Assembly (NCBI GenBank): GCA_025765615.1
Contig: JAIVFJ010000093.1
Location: 186,001 to 250,000 of the forward strand
Reading direction: 5' to 3'
DNA length: 64,000 bases
Source of the DNA: Zopfochytrium polystomum
Taxonomy: Eukaryota > Chytridiomycota > Chytridiomycetes > Chytridiales > Chytridiaceae
Numbering within the stretch: position 1 is the stretch's first letter; each line of letters begins with the position of its first letter. Below the pieces are notes generated by a model, which had not been told where the DNA came from, made no database searches, and saw only the letters and a list, made by a program, of their open reading frames with translations. A program made the translations under genes and the position numbers. Below, in pieces: positions 1 to 13,893 of this stretch.

Positions 1-1728
1 TCTTCGAATGGGTGCCAATTGACGGCGGGAGCGTGTTTCGCGGTGAGCTCTCAGGCGACGGCAAACCTCGCTCTTTCAAAAAGGATGCAGCCACTGGTCG
101 CTTCACCGAAGTCAGGTACGTTTCTTTGATGGAGTTAATATAACTAATTTACCCGTAGCTCGAAAAAGCGCATACTCCATGACGCCAAGAATCCTTTCTT
201 CGGTGCGATCGCCAAATCCTATCAGCTCTTCCAAAACAGCGAAGACGTAATCAAGTTGTCAGACGATGCGAGCCCTCATGAATCAGATCTGTACTCGCTG
301 TCGGCTGACAAGAAGGCTGTCACATTAAAACGCACATGTGTGCACATGGAGCTTGACCTGAGTGGGTCTGGCATTCGTTATGAGGCAGGCGACCATGTTG
401 GCGTCTACGCGGCGAATAATCTCCGGGAAGTTGATGCGCTCATACGCGTCCTTCATCTCTCAGACGAGGAACTCGACCAAGTTTGCAAGTTGCAACCCAA
501 CCCTGCGAATCCTCTGGCGGGAACTGCCAAAATTCCGTTCCCAAATCCATGCTCACTCCGTACAGCTTTGACGTATTACCTCGCAATTAGCGCACCCCTT
601 CGCGAGCATCAACTCGCAGTAAGTAGTAAATTGCAAGAACCTTTTCTCGTGTGCCTCTCCAACCTTTTTCGCTAGATTCTCGCAAAATTTGCAAGTGATG
701 GAAAGGATCGTGACGCTCTGTACAAGCTTGTCGATGACCGTAACCTCTTCCTGGACATTGTCGATTCGTCGCAGAAGAACCTCCGCGAGGTGCTGGAAGC
801 TTTTCCATCGGTCAAAGTTCCTCCTGGGGTTCTCATTGGGGAAGTGCTGACTCACATCACCGTGCGGTACTATTCAATCTCTTCGTCTCCGAAGAAGGAT
901 GCCACCCGCGTCAGCCTCACAGCGGTTGTAGTCCGCTATGTTCTTCCCAACGTTCACGCACACCACCACATTGAAGGAAATCCTCACAAAAAGCCCATTT
1001 CGTACAAAGAGGGTCTTGCTACGTCCTGGATTGAACGCCTTCACGAGGCAAGAGCTTCGGGCGAGGTGACAGATTTGGAGACCGCCTCATATCCGCCTCT
1101 TCATCTTCCTCTGTTCATTCGAACCTCCTCGTTCCGCCTTCCGCGCGACGTGACTGTTCCTGTGGTTATGATTGGACCCGGAACTGGCGTCGCCCCATTC
1201 CGTGGCTTTATCCACGAGCGGCTCCAGATTGCTTCAGCCCGCGTTGCCACTGCTACGACGACAAAACCGGTTGGCTCCACGTGGCTCTTCTACGGGTGTC
1301 GGCACCCTGACCAGGATTTCCTGTACCGAGATGAGTTTGAAGAAGCCGAACGGGTAGTGAAGGATTGGTCCGAAAATCCAAAGGACGGTGGCCCAATGCC
1401 TTTCGACTTGAGAATTATCACAGCCTTCTCCAGAATGGGTCCAAATAAGGTATACGTACAAAACAAGCTGCTGGAAATGGCAGTTCCAGTATGGGAACTT
1501 TTGGACAAAAAGCGAGCCTATATATACGTTTGCGGGTAAGAATTTGTTTAGGTTTAAACCTTCTTTGCCTAATAACATGTTCGTAGGGATGCCAAAAATA
1601 TGGCGTCCGATGTCCAGCAGACTCTACTAAAAATGGCAATGGAATTCGGTGGGAAATCAGAAAATGCTGCCAAGTCTTGGTTGAAAGATCTTCGCAGCTC
1701 CAGCAGGTACCAGGAAGACGTGTGGTAA
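1..1728 (+). CDS. NADPH-cytochrome P450 reductase, 3' part (5' end outside window)
   Basis: FAD/NADPH-binding half of the membrane diflavin reductase that passes electrons from NADPH to microsomal P450s. Four exons fit: 1-115, 159-618, 676-1535 and 1587-1728, all with GT-AG introns and matching phase. Visible motifs are the FAD-binding RYYSISSS, the NADPH-binding MIGPGTGVAPFRGF, the YGCRHPDQDFLY segment, YVCGDAKNMASDV and the C-terminal RYQEDVW with the terminal Trp typical of the family. The FMN domain and N-terminal anchor lie upstream of base 1. The RYQEDVW ending argues for CPR rather than sulfite reductase or nitric-oxide synthase. No frameshift or stop is seen inside the exons. A T/C-rich stretch of about 350 bases follows before the next gene. 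Confidence 0.93.
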
Positions 1729-2083
1729 CCACAGAATCGCGACACACTAACAGCGGGTTTTACGCCATCTGGGCGGGGTGGGTTTAGTTTGCGAGTATTT
1801 ACAGCAATTTTTCTTTCTGCTTCCAGTTTGAAACATTCTCCGTTTCACACTCCATATTTTATGTCCGCCCTTTTGCGCGCGCTTTTGCCTCTTTCATCCC
1901 CTTCCCCCGTCTTCCTTTCTTTCTAGTACTTTCTCTCCATTCCTCTCGCACCCCTTCTTTCCCGTTTTTCTTCGTGGTCGCTCGTTCTCGGCGGACTTCC
2001 CGCGACCCTTTCGTGTTTTTGGTGCGTCCTTCCTTGTCAGGCCCCTGGGAGTGGTAGAGGAGACAAAAGAAAACGATTTGCTG

Positions 2084-5000
2084 ATGCGAAGGGGCAGCGG
2101 CGGTGGTGGCAGCGCCGGCGGCGGCGCCAATCCGGTGGGCAGCTCATTGAGAGGCATTCGTGGCAGTGGCAGCGGCAGCTTGTCCGACAGCAGGACAAGC
2201 ACCAGCAGCACCAGCAGCAGCAGTGGCGACAGCAGCAGTGTCGCGAAAAGCGTAGATGGTAGTGGCAAAAGCGATGGGCCCTTGAGCGGCAATACACTAA
2301 GCCCAAATGCGACGCAAGGCAGTCCACTGTCGTCGCCGCTTCCTGTTCCACCTCCCAGAACGTCTTCCGCTCGGTCTTCCTTGGGAAGTTCGCCGTCACC
2401 TTCCCCAACACTTCCACCCTTGACGGCTGTGCGCTCGGTTCTATCTGCACCCTCGGCAGTGTCGGCGCTGTCTTCCGCTGGTTCTTCCTCATCCGCTGCT
2501 ATTCCGAACCATCGTGCATCGCCGCTGATGGCGCCGCCATCCGCGGCGTCGCCTCCCACTCCAAGCCTCCCTTCAACCCCTTCCAGCTCCCAGTTCCCGC
2601 CAGGCCAATCGTTGCCTTCTTCACCTCCATTAGCAGCCTTTGGATATGCTGCTAGCAGCCCTTCAGCTGCTCCCGTACCTACGACCGCATCTGGTACGGT
2701 GGAGAGCCTGAGGTCCCCTGCTGCCATCGACCAGATCGCAGCACGTGATGCTCGGTCGTTCGTTGTTGGGTCTGATAAAGCCAGCGGTGTATCGAGGGCA
2801 GTAAAGCTCGAACGACGGCTGTCTCCACTGAATCCATTTTCAAGCCAGCATGGGTTTCAAGCTCCAACCTCGGTGCCATCGCCAAAGCTCGCCTCCGGGG
2901 TGATTCCGTCGAGTTCATCGGCTCAGGTCCCACCAGGTCCACCCGTCCTGTCTCTCTTTGGGGCCACACCATTCGCGAGTGGACCGAACGGCGATGGATC
3001 TAACGAAATCTCACCGCTTGCGGCGCCTGCTAGGCCTCCTACGTCTGATACTCCGTCGGATAATACACCCGCCGTTTCAACTCAGATTAAAAGAAGAACC
3101 ATGACTGGAATGTCAACGGCAGTAAAGCTACTGAGTCGGAGCTATTCAGATGCTGACGCAGTCGTCGTTTTAGACCAATCTGCAGGTCACCCCCCTGCCC
3201 TTGCTGGAATTCCTGTCGCAGCTGCAAAAGCCATTGCGACATCAAACTTCGCTGGTCACAGGAGGCAAAGCAGGTCATCCATTAACTCAACTGCAACAGA
3301 CAGCGACCCGGACCTGGCTGGACCAACGTCACCAACGGGGCAGAGCCCACCCGCATTCTCGTCTTTGCGAATTATTCGGCCTCGAAGATCATCCGTATTT
3401 GAATCCGCCCTTTTTCTCAGCCAGAATCAGAGCCCGTCGTCATCTCCGCTGCCGCAATCCCCTCTCTCTGGCTTAAGCTCGCTCTCCTCCAGCGAACAGC
3501 ATTCGTCTCCAGCAATGCTTTCACGGCCAGGGGCATCACATGCACGCCAAATGGAGGAGTTAGCAGCTCCAACTCCGCTCTTTTTTGGAATGGACGAGGA
3601 GGCCCGCAGCCGGACGGTCCCAAAGCCCACCCAGAATTCGGGACCCACACCGCTGGTTCCAAAGTACCTGCTCTTTCTATCTTCGTCCACGCCTGACCTT
3701 CCCAAATGGTCCAAGCCGGGCGCCCGCAGCTCGTCTCCACCACCTCCGGTTGCACCAAGCGCACCTCAAGCTAGCTCTGCGATTCATGTTCCTTCAGGGA
3801 GAAGAATGCGTCCGATGAGCACTGCGGTCGACCTGTCGGCAATTCAATCGGAAGACAGAAGACCGTTTTTGCCATCGGGAGGTGGGTCATCATCGCTGTC
3901 TCCTCTTGTTGTGTAAACCTAAAAATTTATTCAGGACTTGATCGACCGAAGGAGCTGCGTGCAAGGACCATATCCGCGATGGACCCCTCCAGCGTTCTCG
4001 CTTTTAAAAGACGCGAGTCTGGCCCGAAGATTGATGCAGCCGCAGCCGCCAACGCCAATCTTGCAGCCAATTCCAATACAACGTCAAGCCGACCTCAGTC
4101 TGCTCCCTTGTTCACTGCTCTCGACTTGGAAATGTTTTCGAACGTACTGGATAGATCGAGGCATGTTAAGAACCTCAGATGGAGGGGGGAGGATCCGGTT
4201 GCGGTTTGGCCCAGCTGGCAGGAGGATTTACTTCGCTCCGAGCGATCTTCTCCTATTCGCAATTCGTTGGCTTCTTCTGTTCTGGAGAGTCCGGCCCTTC
4301 GACCTGTTCCGACTCTCCCAGTGGACCTTCGCTCCCCCAGCCCGATGTTCGCGCTGGATGACTGCGAGGATGATGACAGTGGGTCGGTTTCGTCCGCAGC
4401 TTCGAATAATCCTCGAGTTCCGGGGGTTTCCCAACGACCTGAATCTCCAAGCTCTCACTCTCCTGGTGTGAGGCATGGTAGGCGCGTTTCGCGATCGAGA
4501 GGGCCGTTGTCCATTTCCACCGGAAGTGCTGGTGGAGCCGTTGCCGTTTTGGCGGGAAGAATTTCTTCACCTGCTGTATCGTCTCCTGGATCCCCAGCGA
4601 ATTCTATCAATTCAGCGAAAGCAACACCTCCTGTGCAAATGACTCGTTCGATGAGTGATGGCGATCTGAGTGAATATATCAAAGGCTACAGCGAACTCAC
4701 GACGTCCCTTTCAGTGGCGAAGGCGACGTGCAACATCGAAATGAAGCGAATTATTGCTGAACTAAACGAAGCTGTCGAGAAGTCCTTATTGGTCTCCTAT
4801 GCTGCGGATAAAACCGGGACAGGCCTTGGTTCAGTGCTCGACCGTTCTGTCCCCCCCGCTCCCCTTCGGAAAATCGGATCGGGGCAGTCCTCGCTCTTTG
4901 TTGCACCACCGCTCTCGCGATCTACTTCAAACTATCTTCCCATGACTCAGCCATATCGCCCTCTAACGGATTCTGGTGGTCGCTCATTTTCTGATGCGAA

Positions 5001-8000
5001 CGATGGCTCGTTTGAACGTTCCAATTCCCTGAAGTCAGTTATGACGTCTTCACTCCGCTCCACGCCATCGTCAGGGGGGTTGGAACAAACTGCGACAAAC
5101 CCACCGCCCGCTAGCCCGCAAGTCAGGCGGCAAATGTCCCTGGGTCCAATAAATTCCTCATCTATTTCCTCTCCACCTTCCTCAGGCTCCCCAATTGTGC
5201 GTTCTCCGCGACTTCATGCGGTGACCCGTTTGCAGCAGTCTCTCACGTCCCTGTCGTTGGGTCCCTCTTTAACGGAAGACGCAGCACCGAGCCCATTTCA
5301 AACCGCTATGACCGACCTCATCGCCATTGCAACGCAAGTTCTGGATATGGGCATTTCGGAGCTGCTGGAACGTGATGCATGCAAGAATGTGATTCGTAAA
5401 TTACTGTCTCTACAAGAGACATGGGCGAAAAATCCAGAGTGGCCTTGTAAGGAGCACCTAATGAGAGTGCTGATTGTTTTTGCATCGGTTGCTCGAATCG
5501 TCGAACACATGGACGAAGATGTGAAGATGTGGAATTACGTTACAGGCACGAGCAATTCAGGTTCCCTGGGAAGACCAAAAGGCTCAACGACCGGAAAGCT
5601 TCCAATGACACCACCAGCCGGTCTAGCATCGTCGCTTCACGCAGCGATCGCGGTGAAGTCTCTAAACGGTGGAAGCAATCGAGTTTCCGGAGCTGTCTTC
5701 CGAGGTGACCAAAATCCAAGAAAGAGCTCGGTAGAGCTCAGCTCTCAAGACCTTTTTGATGCGGAAGATGACGACGCAATTTCGATTGCATGGATGGAGA
5801 GCGGTGTCGAGACTGGTGATGCATCGGTGTCTCGATCTTCGTCGTTTTCTGCAAAGTTGAATCCAAGCATTTCATCTTTCGGACGACCACATAGCATGGG
5901 CTACAATGCGGCGATTCCTCCCTCGGAAGGAATAATCGGAATCGTTGGAAAAAGACTGAGCAGACCACCTAGAACCGGACCGAAGGATCAACTCCCTTGT
6001 AGAGACGACTCCCTCCCTTTGACGGATTCTGTGCCACCCAGTGGCATCGATGGCATAGCGTTTCCGTCGCGTTCGTCGTCCGCCGCCGAATCGACCGTGA
6101 GTGATCTAAAAATGGCCAGTCGCAAACCGTGGCGTCTTTCTGGCATCGCAGAGTCGTGGGGCCAGCTTCGAAATCGAGCAGATGATGCCTTTGATCTTCG
6201 CGCTGCTGCAGACGAGACTCAGGCGATCAATATTGTGATGGAAATGACGCTGGATGGAAGAGTCACCTATATTTCTCCCACTGTCCGCACTGTTCTTGGG
6301 TACGATCCTCGTGACTGCATTACTGCCTCGACCGACTCTCTGGATCTTGTGGAAGATGCGGGACAGAAGGGACTGTTCCTGCCGCCCGGGACGACCGACG
6401 CGTCAGTGTTCGCTGATGCGACGGCTGCCTTAATAGCAGATGAGAAAGCAACCATTGAGGTGACTTACCAAGCTCGCAGCGCTGACGGTAATTGGTTCGA
6501 AATGGAGGGGAAGGTTAGTTTTGATTTGCGTCAATCGCTTGAAGGACAAACGCTAAACAAATGTTTTTCTCGTAATTTGTCTGTTTACAGGGTATGCTTC
6601 TAATCGATCGAGAGACACGAGAAAAACGCGGCACGATCTGGTTGTCCAAGCCTGTCGGGTTTTTGGCCGAGGGGAACTGGGGCAGCGACGCTCTTGATGC
6701 AGACCTTGACGGGGATTTTGAGAGCCTGGCGGAGTTTCAAAAAGCTGATGAGGTCTTGACGTCTCTAAACTTCGGCTCTGGTAGAACCTCACCTTCGGAG
6801 TTGCAAACCGGTCTTCTACCAGCAGACGTGATAGATGATGGTCACACCTCCCCAATCGTCATGGTAGAGCCACCGTCGCCAGCTGCAACAGGGTCAAGCC
6901 AGGACGGCCTTCCGTCAACCGACCTCGTGCTGTGCCGAATTTGCGAACGACCTATTCCAGCAGTACTCTTCGAAGAACATAACGAGTGCTGCAGAGAGGT
7001 CCACCGTTGCGAAATGGAAGTTAACATCCTGAATGACTCGTTGAGGGACCAGAGGTCTTTGTGCAAATCTAAGCTTGCAGCTATAGAGAGTGAGTGTGCG
7101 CAAGAACGAGCTGAGCTCGAAGATGCGCGAAGGGAAACACGGCCCTCATTAGGTACAGACATTCGTGCCTTTTGCTTCTTGCAATTAAATTAAGTGAGCG
7201 TTCTTTCGTTTCAGCCGCACTTATGGCACAAACAGAAGAAAAGCACAAAACTTACCTTGCTTTCTTGGAGAAGCTCCTGAATCTTGGAGCCAGTATTCTT
7301 TCCAGCATTGACATGATGCTATCCATTCAAATGCCGGAAAGTGGAGCGGCTACTCCGACGGGCACGACGGCTGCAGATGAGGTGGACCCTGTGCACGACA
7401 GCTCCGAGAAAAACGAATCGGTGAGGATGGCGTATGCGGATTTGATTACCCTGACCGAATATTCGTTGCCAGTTTCCAACTTGGACATGTCCCCAGGAGA
7501 GCGATTTCCGACCGCCCGAACTTCCCAGCGGCGAGGCAAGACCGGCAGTTATCGATGAAGCTGTTATTGGGCTTGGCCTTGAGATTCACGAAATCGGTGT
7601 TGAAGGTTTGGCGACCTGTGATCAACTGATGTTCTTACAACATCTGAACTCCACAATCTCTCCTTTAATACCAGCTGAGTCCCTTCTAAAAGCGAAACTC
7701 TCGGCCATCGCGGATCTCAAAGGATTTGTTCGCCAGTACCGCCTTCTCGGCGTCAAAGAAGAAGAGGTTAAATTGAAAATTGCGATTAAAACCGGCGTGG
7801 GAAACTTCAGCCAGCAGCCGCCATCTCAAGACTGTGGTGATGCAATCGGAGGGGTTGTTGTTCGTCCGGTCTCGGAACAAACAGGCTTGGATGATGAAAG
7901 TCAGTCCGACTACTCCTCTGACGGCGGTGAGGAAGCAGAGCAAATTGATGGCGATGGAACAGACATTGTGGAGAGGAGCTCTCCGTCTAGTCCCGGCATA

Positions 8001-11000
8001 CTGTCAATATCTGTTTTCCCAAAAGACCTAATTGAATCTCACCCCGAGTCTCCGTTAGAGTCAATCAATCGGCTTGCTTCAATCGCCAACGACAAGCCCC
8101 TATCTTTGTTTGAGTTGGATTCAGATCGCGACTCCGAAAATTCAGTTGAGAGAACTAGCCGACACCACAAGGCAGGTTCTTTCAGCCGCATGAGCAGCAA
8201 GTCGAGGAAATCAATGCTTGGAGCAGAGGAACTTCGAAAGGAACGATTATCATCCGCAGATCTTTCGGACTCCAACTCATCATCCGTTGGCTCCGCAATT
8301 GAGCGCCATACAAACAAAAAAGGACGCCCCCCACCGCCGCGTGTCATTGTCAGCCAGAACAAAACAATGGAGGTTGAGATGATAAACTCGCCCCTTTTCA
8401 ACTCTCCCCGGGCGAGCCGCACCACTGTCGTATCAACAGTCTCCGCAACATCGTCGAACACGTCGCTAGTGTCTGGTTCCTTAGGTCCAGCAGCTGGAGC
8501 TTCACCTAATCCAACCTCAAGCACCTTGGTTACCCCGCAGCAGTCTGGGGACCTTCCGCCCGCGATCCCATCGTCCACAAATTCTGTCACACCTCGAACT
8601 GTCCCCTCGATCAAGGACTTTGAAATCATCAAGCCAATCAGTAAAGGCGCATTCGGCTCTGTATTCTTGGCGAAAAAGCGTCTCACCGGTGATTATTTTG
8701 CAATCAAAGCTCTGCGGAAGTCAGACATGGTGGCAAAGAACCAAGTCATGAATATTAAGGCCGAGCGCATGATATTGGCTCAATTAGATTCTCCGTACGT
8801 TGTGAAGCTGTACTTCAGTTTTCAAACGAAGGATAATCTATATCTTGTAATGGAGTACCTGAACGGCGGCGATTGCGCGGCACTGATTAAAGCAGTGGGC
8901 CAGCTTGATGAGAAGTGGGCAAAGCAGTACATCAGCGAAGTTGTGTTGGGTCTTGAGTTCCTTCATAGCCGAGGAATTGTCCACAGGTAGATATCTTTGC
9001 TGTTTTCATCATCTTCACTCTTGATTCACTTTATTCCAGGGATTTGAAGCCGGACAATCTCCTAATTGATCAGAACGGCCATGTTAAGTTGACGGACTTC
9101 GGTCTTTCTCGGGTGGGCTTCCTTGGCCGCCGAGCAAAAGGCGGCCTTTTAGACGGATGGACTGGCATCGGTGGCTCACTAGCCTTGTCGACTGGGTCGA
9201 CTCCCATGAGCTCTTTGCCCCCGACACCAGTACTTCCCCCGCAAACGGACGGAGGTGTAGACGTTCCATATCAACGCCCCGGACAGGATGTCCCAAGCCC
9301 CGCACCAACACCGTTCAAACTTGTTGACCACCTGCATGGCGGTGTCTCTGGAAGCTATTTCCGACCCCACTCCCGGCGCAATTCTGTAGCCTCATCAACT
9401 TCATCCAGCTCGATGGATGGCAGCGTTTCCGGTTCGGTGCTAGGGGCCCGACTTGCGGAACATTTGGAGGATGGGAAGGATGGGAAGCGTTTTGTCGGGA
9501 CGCCCGATTACCTCGCTCCTGAAAGTATACTCGGAATGGGCCAAGATCGCAGTGTGGACTGGGTATGTCGTGGACGCTTTCAATTGACTCGCACTAAACT
9601 TTATTTGGTAGTGGGCAGTTGGCGTCATTTTGTACGAGTTTCTGTTCGGAATACCTCCGTTCCATGCACCAACGCCCTCAGAAGTCTTTGAAAACATCCT
9701 TGCCGGGAATATCGATTGGCATGAAGACGAAGATTTTGACGTCGCACCCGAGGCAAAAGATTTGATGACCCGCCTGATGTGCAAGTCGGTTGATGAAAGG
9801 CTTGGAACCAACGGCGCTGAAGAAGTCAAACGGCACCCGTTCTTCTCTGACGTAGACTGGGACAAGATTGCGACATCGGAGTCTTCCTTCGTTCCAAAAC
9901 CGGCTCACGAGGAAGACACCGAGTACTTTGATGACCGCGGTGCAGGAAAACAGAAGTTGCATGAGGTTGAATTGGAGGACCTTGCGTCGACGGCACCCCC
10001 CCCTTCGACGAGTGGAGGAGCTTCAACAGATCCGGCCACTGCCCAAGAAGGGTCGGAGGACTTTGGAGAGTTTGTCTACAAGAATTTGCCCTTGTTGGCC
10101 AAGGCGAACAACGATTTGGTCAAAAAGCTCCGTTCGGACATGGGAGCAGCCAAAATCCGTCACCGCGAGTCTCTTTCTTCTTTGGCAAGCACAGCTTCGC
10201 TCGCACCGCCACGCTCACGAAATGCAAGCCTCAGCGAGGCGATTCCTCCCTTAACTGCTGCGACCAGCAATCAAAGCCCGAACACAAGTTTACCGCCTTG
10301 GCCAGAGACTGCAACTCCAGCTCCAGCACCCGCGAACGAGGGTGTGGCGGGCAAGTCAAAGGCTAAAGTTGTGGATTCCACCGAGTCACGTCACCCATCA
10401 CTTGGTTCCCGGGTGCGAAGTCAAAGCTTCAATTCTGTGCTTAAAGATCAAGCAGCGATAAGTGAGCCACCACCCGCCACAGTGAATCGGCCCCCAGTCA
10501 TGTCACGGGCGCCAACACAGAGCGGTGAGCAGGTTGTAGCAGATCCCGTGAAGAGCAAGCCACAGCTTTCGACCACGGGATCGCTGACACCATCAGACTA
10601 CCTATTGAATGCGAAGCAAGTTTTGTTGCAACTTCAGGGCCGCAGCTTGAGCGCCACGTCTGCCAGTGGCACACCTCAATATTCCTCATCAGCTCCCACA
10701 ACCCCAGCCATATCACCGCTTGCCTCCGATGCAAGGCTGTCGTCAGCCATACTGACTCAACCAGAGTTGCAGCCAGATGTTACAGCGAAGCCTCCTGCGC
10801 CCTTTGGACCCTTCGGAGCGAACCGGCCGATGGATGTGCTCGTTGCGGACGACAATCCCGTGGCGTGCAAAATTCTGGAGACTATGCTTTCGAAACTGAA
10901 CTGCAGATGCGTGGTTGTCCGAAACGGCGCGGAGGCCATTCGGTGCGCGATGGGCGATGTTAAGTTCGACGTCGTTTTCATGGACGTCCGCATGCCGCTG

Positions 11001-11282
11001 AGTTCGTAGAACACGTTTCCTTTTTCCCTATTTCGTACTCTTCAAATTGACACTGCTTTTTCTTTTTTCGACCTTGCGCAATTCTTTGCAGTTGACGGGG
11101 AGACGGCGTCACGGATGATAAAATCAACCGACAACATAAACCGAACCACGCCAGTAATAGCAGTGACGGCTTACGAGCAGACATTCGCTCAAGCAAGAGA
11201 ATTCGACGATGTTATTAGTAAACCTGTAACAAGAGACGGCCTGCTTCACGTCCTTGCGGCGATATCAATGATTCCATCGTGA
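2084..11282 (+). CDS. RIM15-like giant protein kinase (PAS, zinc finger, AGC kinase, receiver)
   Basis: Fungal Rim15/Cek1-type kinase, related to Greatwall; in yeast it acts downstream of PKA and TORC1 in quiescence. Eight exons keep frame throughout: 2084-3881, 3935-6513, 6591-7152, 7215-7420, 7497-8986, 9040-9562, 9612-11001 and 11092-11282, giving about 2,912 aa. The first in-frame ATG is 2084. Order of domains: a Ser/Pro-rich disordered region (1-1350), PAS near 1360 ([15 protein letters not shown]), a CRICERPIP...H...C zinc finger near 1572, and a kinase from about 2090. Kinase motifs are [32 protein letters not shown] and GTPDYLAPE. About 125 residues separate DFG from GTPDYLAPE, the long activation-segment insert typical of this family. 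A response-regulator receiver ends the protein ([22 protein letters not shown]). Its Asp and Lys are present, so phosphotransfer is possible. Exon junctions are inferred, not transcript-proven. Confidence 0.9.
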
Positions 11283-12132
11283 CATACATTTCTTTACGAT
11301 CCGTATCTTTCCCCCACTTCCCCCCCCTTCTGTCTCTACACCTTGTCCTTTCTTACCTTTCGTTTATGTTTGCGCTTCTCTTTTCTTTTTTGTTTACGAT
11401 TCTCTTTCTCATCTTGTACCCCTCTTTTATTACCTTACCATTTTTTCTCTAAAGGTTTGTGTTTCGGTATGTGAGGGCCTCAAAAGAGCCGTTCTGGAAA
11501 AATTCATCCCGGAGTTGGAGATGAAGAGGGAACTCTGCCCTGCCTTGACGCGGTTGCTCACCAAGCTGACGCAAGTGTTGAACGCCCCACGATTCACCGC
11601 TGCTTTAGCCTGTCCAATGCAGGCGGGGTTACCGCGTCGACGACCATGTATTTCAGCCGACAGCAAACAGTACGTGTCCGTGCACAGCCTCGAGCGGTCG
11701 ATCTGCCGCCATTTTTTTGAGATTTACACGAGGTGAGCCTTCTCTTTTTTTTATTGTTCTTCTTATCCTGGCGAACGATGCGAAGCGGTACCTTAAGGGT
11801 TAATTCGCAGTTTGTGTTGCAGCACGGGCACAAGTTCCCGCTGATGTCCAAAAGAACAGCCGCCGCGGGGGGGAGGAAATGTGGGCGCAGTATAATGCAG
11901 GTCCTTTCAAGCATATGTAGCGCGTCGCGCCTCCATTCCATGTTCAACAACCATCAAGAGTTTGTTGGACCCCGACGGAGGGCCGAGACACACACACACA
12001 CACACACACACTCAGTTAATATTTATTCACACAACAAAAGCCACAAACAAGGTCGGACCGCTGTCTGGGTGTCTGCGCTGTCTGCTCGCCGTGACCCGCC
12101 GCCCCAACGTTCCGACGAGCGAGTCGTGCATC
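11283..12132. other. Intergenic region with an (AC)n microsatellite
   Basis: No supported gene. The first 180 bases are T/C-rich, as expected for a 3' flank. ORFs on both strands around 11430-11736 lack recognisable domains and overlap each other. An (AC)12 tract sits at 11988-12011, about 120 bases before the next start codon, followed by an AT-rich TTAATATTTATT stretch that could lie in a core promoter. Confidence 0.5.
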
Positions 12133-13700
12133 ATGCTGCTCTCGAAGCTGCGTCAGACTTCCAACAAGGTCCTCATGGCGGTGGCCTACGTCTCGCTCTT
12201 CACCGCCGTCATCATCGGAGCGGCCCTGCTGAGCTATTTCCTGTACAACACAAAGGTGCAAATCAGGATCGTTACTTGTGCCTTCCTCCCTCCCGTCTCA
12301 CCTCCGTTACACCCCCTCCCTCGCCACACACACGCACAGGCCGCCGGAAAGCTCAAGTCGGTTGAATCAAAGACACCAAGCGGAAACCTGAGCAGTTTTC
12401 CGGCCGCCACCGATCCCCTCAACTCGGACCCTTCTCTGATCATCAACAAGAATGTGCTCGTCGTGCAGCTTACGCCCAGTATTGTTGATCCGATCGCACG
12501 ATCCATCAAATTTAAAGTGCAAGGAGTCCCGTGCGGTGAGCTTGAGAGGCGCTTTCTTAATTTTTTGGGGAGTTGAGAGCCGACTCTGAACGGGAAGATT
12601 CACTCCGCAGGTGACTATGCCAACTTTGCGATTACGCAGGGCCAGCAGTACGTCGTCAAGAAAAACATTGCGCTCGTCATTACAGACAAGGAACTGAAAT
12701 ACAAGAAGAACACTGTCATAGGGACAAAGGAAGTGACCGTCGACTTTGCGACCGGGCTCGTGAACGATTATCCCTTCGACGTGTACGAGTCCCGGACCGT
12801 CTACATCGATTCGATGCTGGGAAAAGACGAGCGTATGCATTTGAGCGTCATTGTCTCGGGAGCTATGCAAGGGTAACGTGGCTGTCTTGAATTGCCGTGG
12901 AGGGTTCACAGCATTTGCTCACTTCTTTTATACTTCCGCACACCAGATGGATTATTAAAGTTACTAACCTCGTGGACATATCTGGAGACTTTTATGGCGA
13001 CAACATCTACGACGGACGCTTGATCGCTTTGAGCTTTACTGTCGAAAGAGCATTTATAGTGAAGGTATGTTTCAAAGTCCGTGACTCTCCGACGTAATCG
13101 CACAATTCATATTCTTTTCTTTTCGGGAAAAAAGTTTTTCGTCGGGCTCGTGACGTTCAACATGTGGATGTTGTCGTCGCTGGTGACGATGCTGGCGCTC
13201 ACGTTTTGGCACCGAGGCCAGAAGGACAAGCCAGTGCCGATGGCGCTCTCTGTGGGAACAATGTGAGCCATCATCGATTGCGCTGCTTCCCTCCCCCACC
13301 CCCCTCCAAGGAGCAACCACTGAAGCTCCCCCACGTTGTTAGCTTCTCCCTGTACGGCTTGCGATCAAGCCAGCCGGGAGTTCCGGAGATTGGTTGTTTT
13401 ATGGATACCGTGGCTTACTTTTGGTGCACCGTGCTTGCGGCGGGCTCAGGTACCTTTCTTACAATCGCAAACGTGTTTGACCCCAAGCCATACTCGCACT
13501 GACCCTAAAACTCGACCTCAAACCCTAACTCTAACCGAACGCACGCGAAACGCGTAGCCGTGCTGCTGATCCTGCAGTACATGGTCCGGCACCCGCGCGA
13601 AGCCCCGCCGCCGGAGGGCGAGACGTTCTGGACCATCTTCTTCGAGGCGTACCTGCCCGAGCGGGAGCCCGAGGAGCCGCCGGCGAAGAAGATCGACTGA
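12133..13700 (+). CDS. DUF4436 family membrane protein, copy 1
   Basis: Member of the DUF4436 family, of unknown function, found in fungi and some bacteria. Seven exons (12133-12255, 12340-12535, 12611-12872, 12947-13064, 13135-13262, 13343-13449, 13558-13700) join in phase to give 358 aa. An N-terminal membrane segment (MAVAYVSLFTAVIIGAALL) is followed by an extracytoplasmic domain containing the family-like PFDVYESR segment. Two or three C-terminal membrane spans follow (FFVGLVTFNMWMLSSLV, then the region after AAGSAVLLILQYM), and the tail is acidic and basic, ending EEPPAKKID. The next gene is a paralogue with the same intron positions, so this is a tandem duplication. Family assignment is from memory of the motif pattern; the function cannot be inferred. 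Confidence 0.82.
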
Positions 13701-13820
13701 GACCGAGCCATCCGTCCCATTTTTTTTTTTTCTTCTCGTTTTCTGTAATGTTATAATTTTATGTTTTGTGGTTTTTGTTTGTGTTGCTTTTTCGGGGTGC
13801 AAGATAGACAGGCCAGAAGA

Positions 13821-13829
13821 CAGGCAGGC

Positions 13830-13882
<53 letters not shown>

Positions 13883-13893
13883 GGCAGGCAGAC
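13821..13893. repeat. (GACA)n microsatellite
   Basis: Tetranucleotide tract of GACA/GGCA units between the two DUF4436 genes. It creates long meaningless open frames on both strands. The rest of 13701-14094 is T-rich, then A-rich with a poly(A) run near 14070, and holds no supported gene. Confidence 0.9.

Noticed and set aside
13501..13535. Telomere-like CCCTAA units in the last intron of DUF4436 copy 1
   Set aside because: Only a few degenerate units within an intron; not an array.
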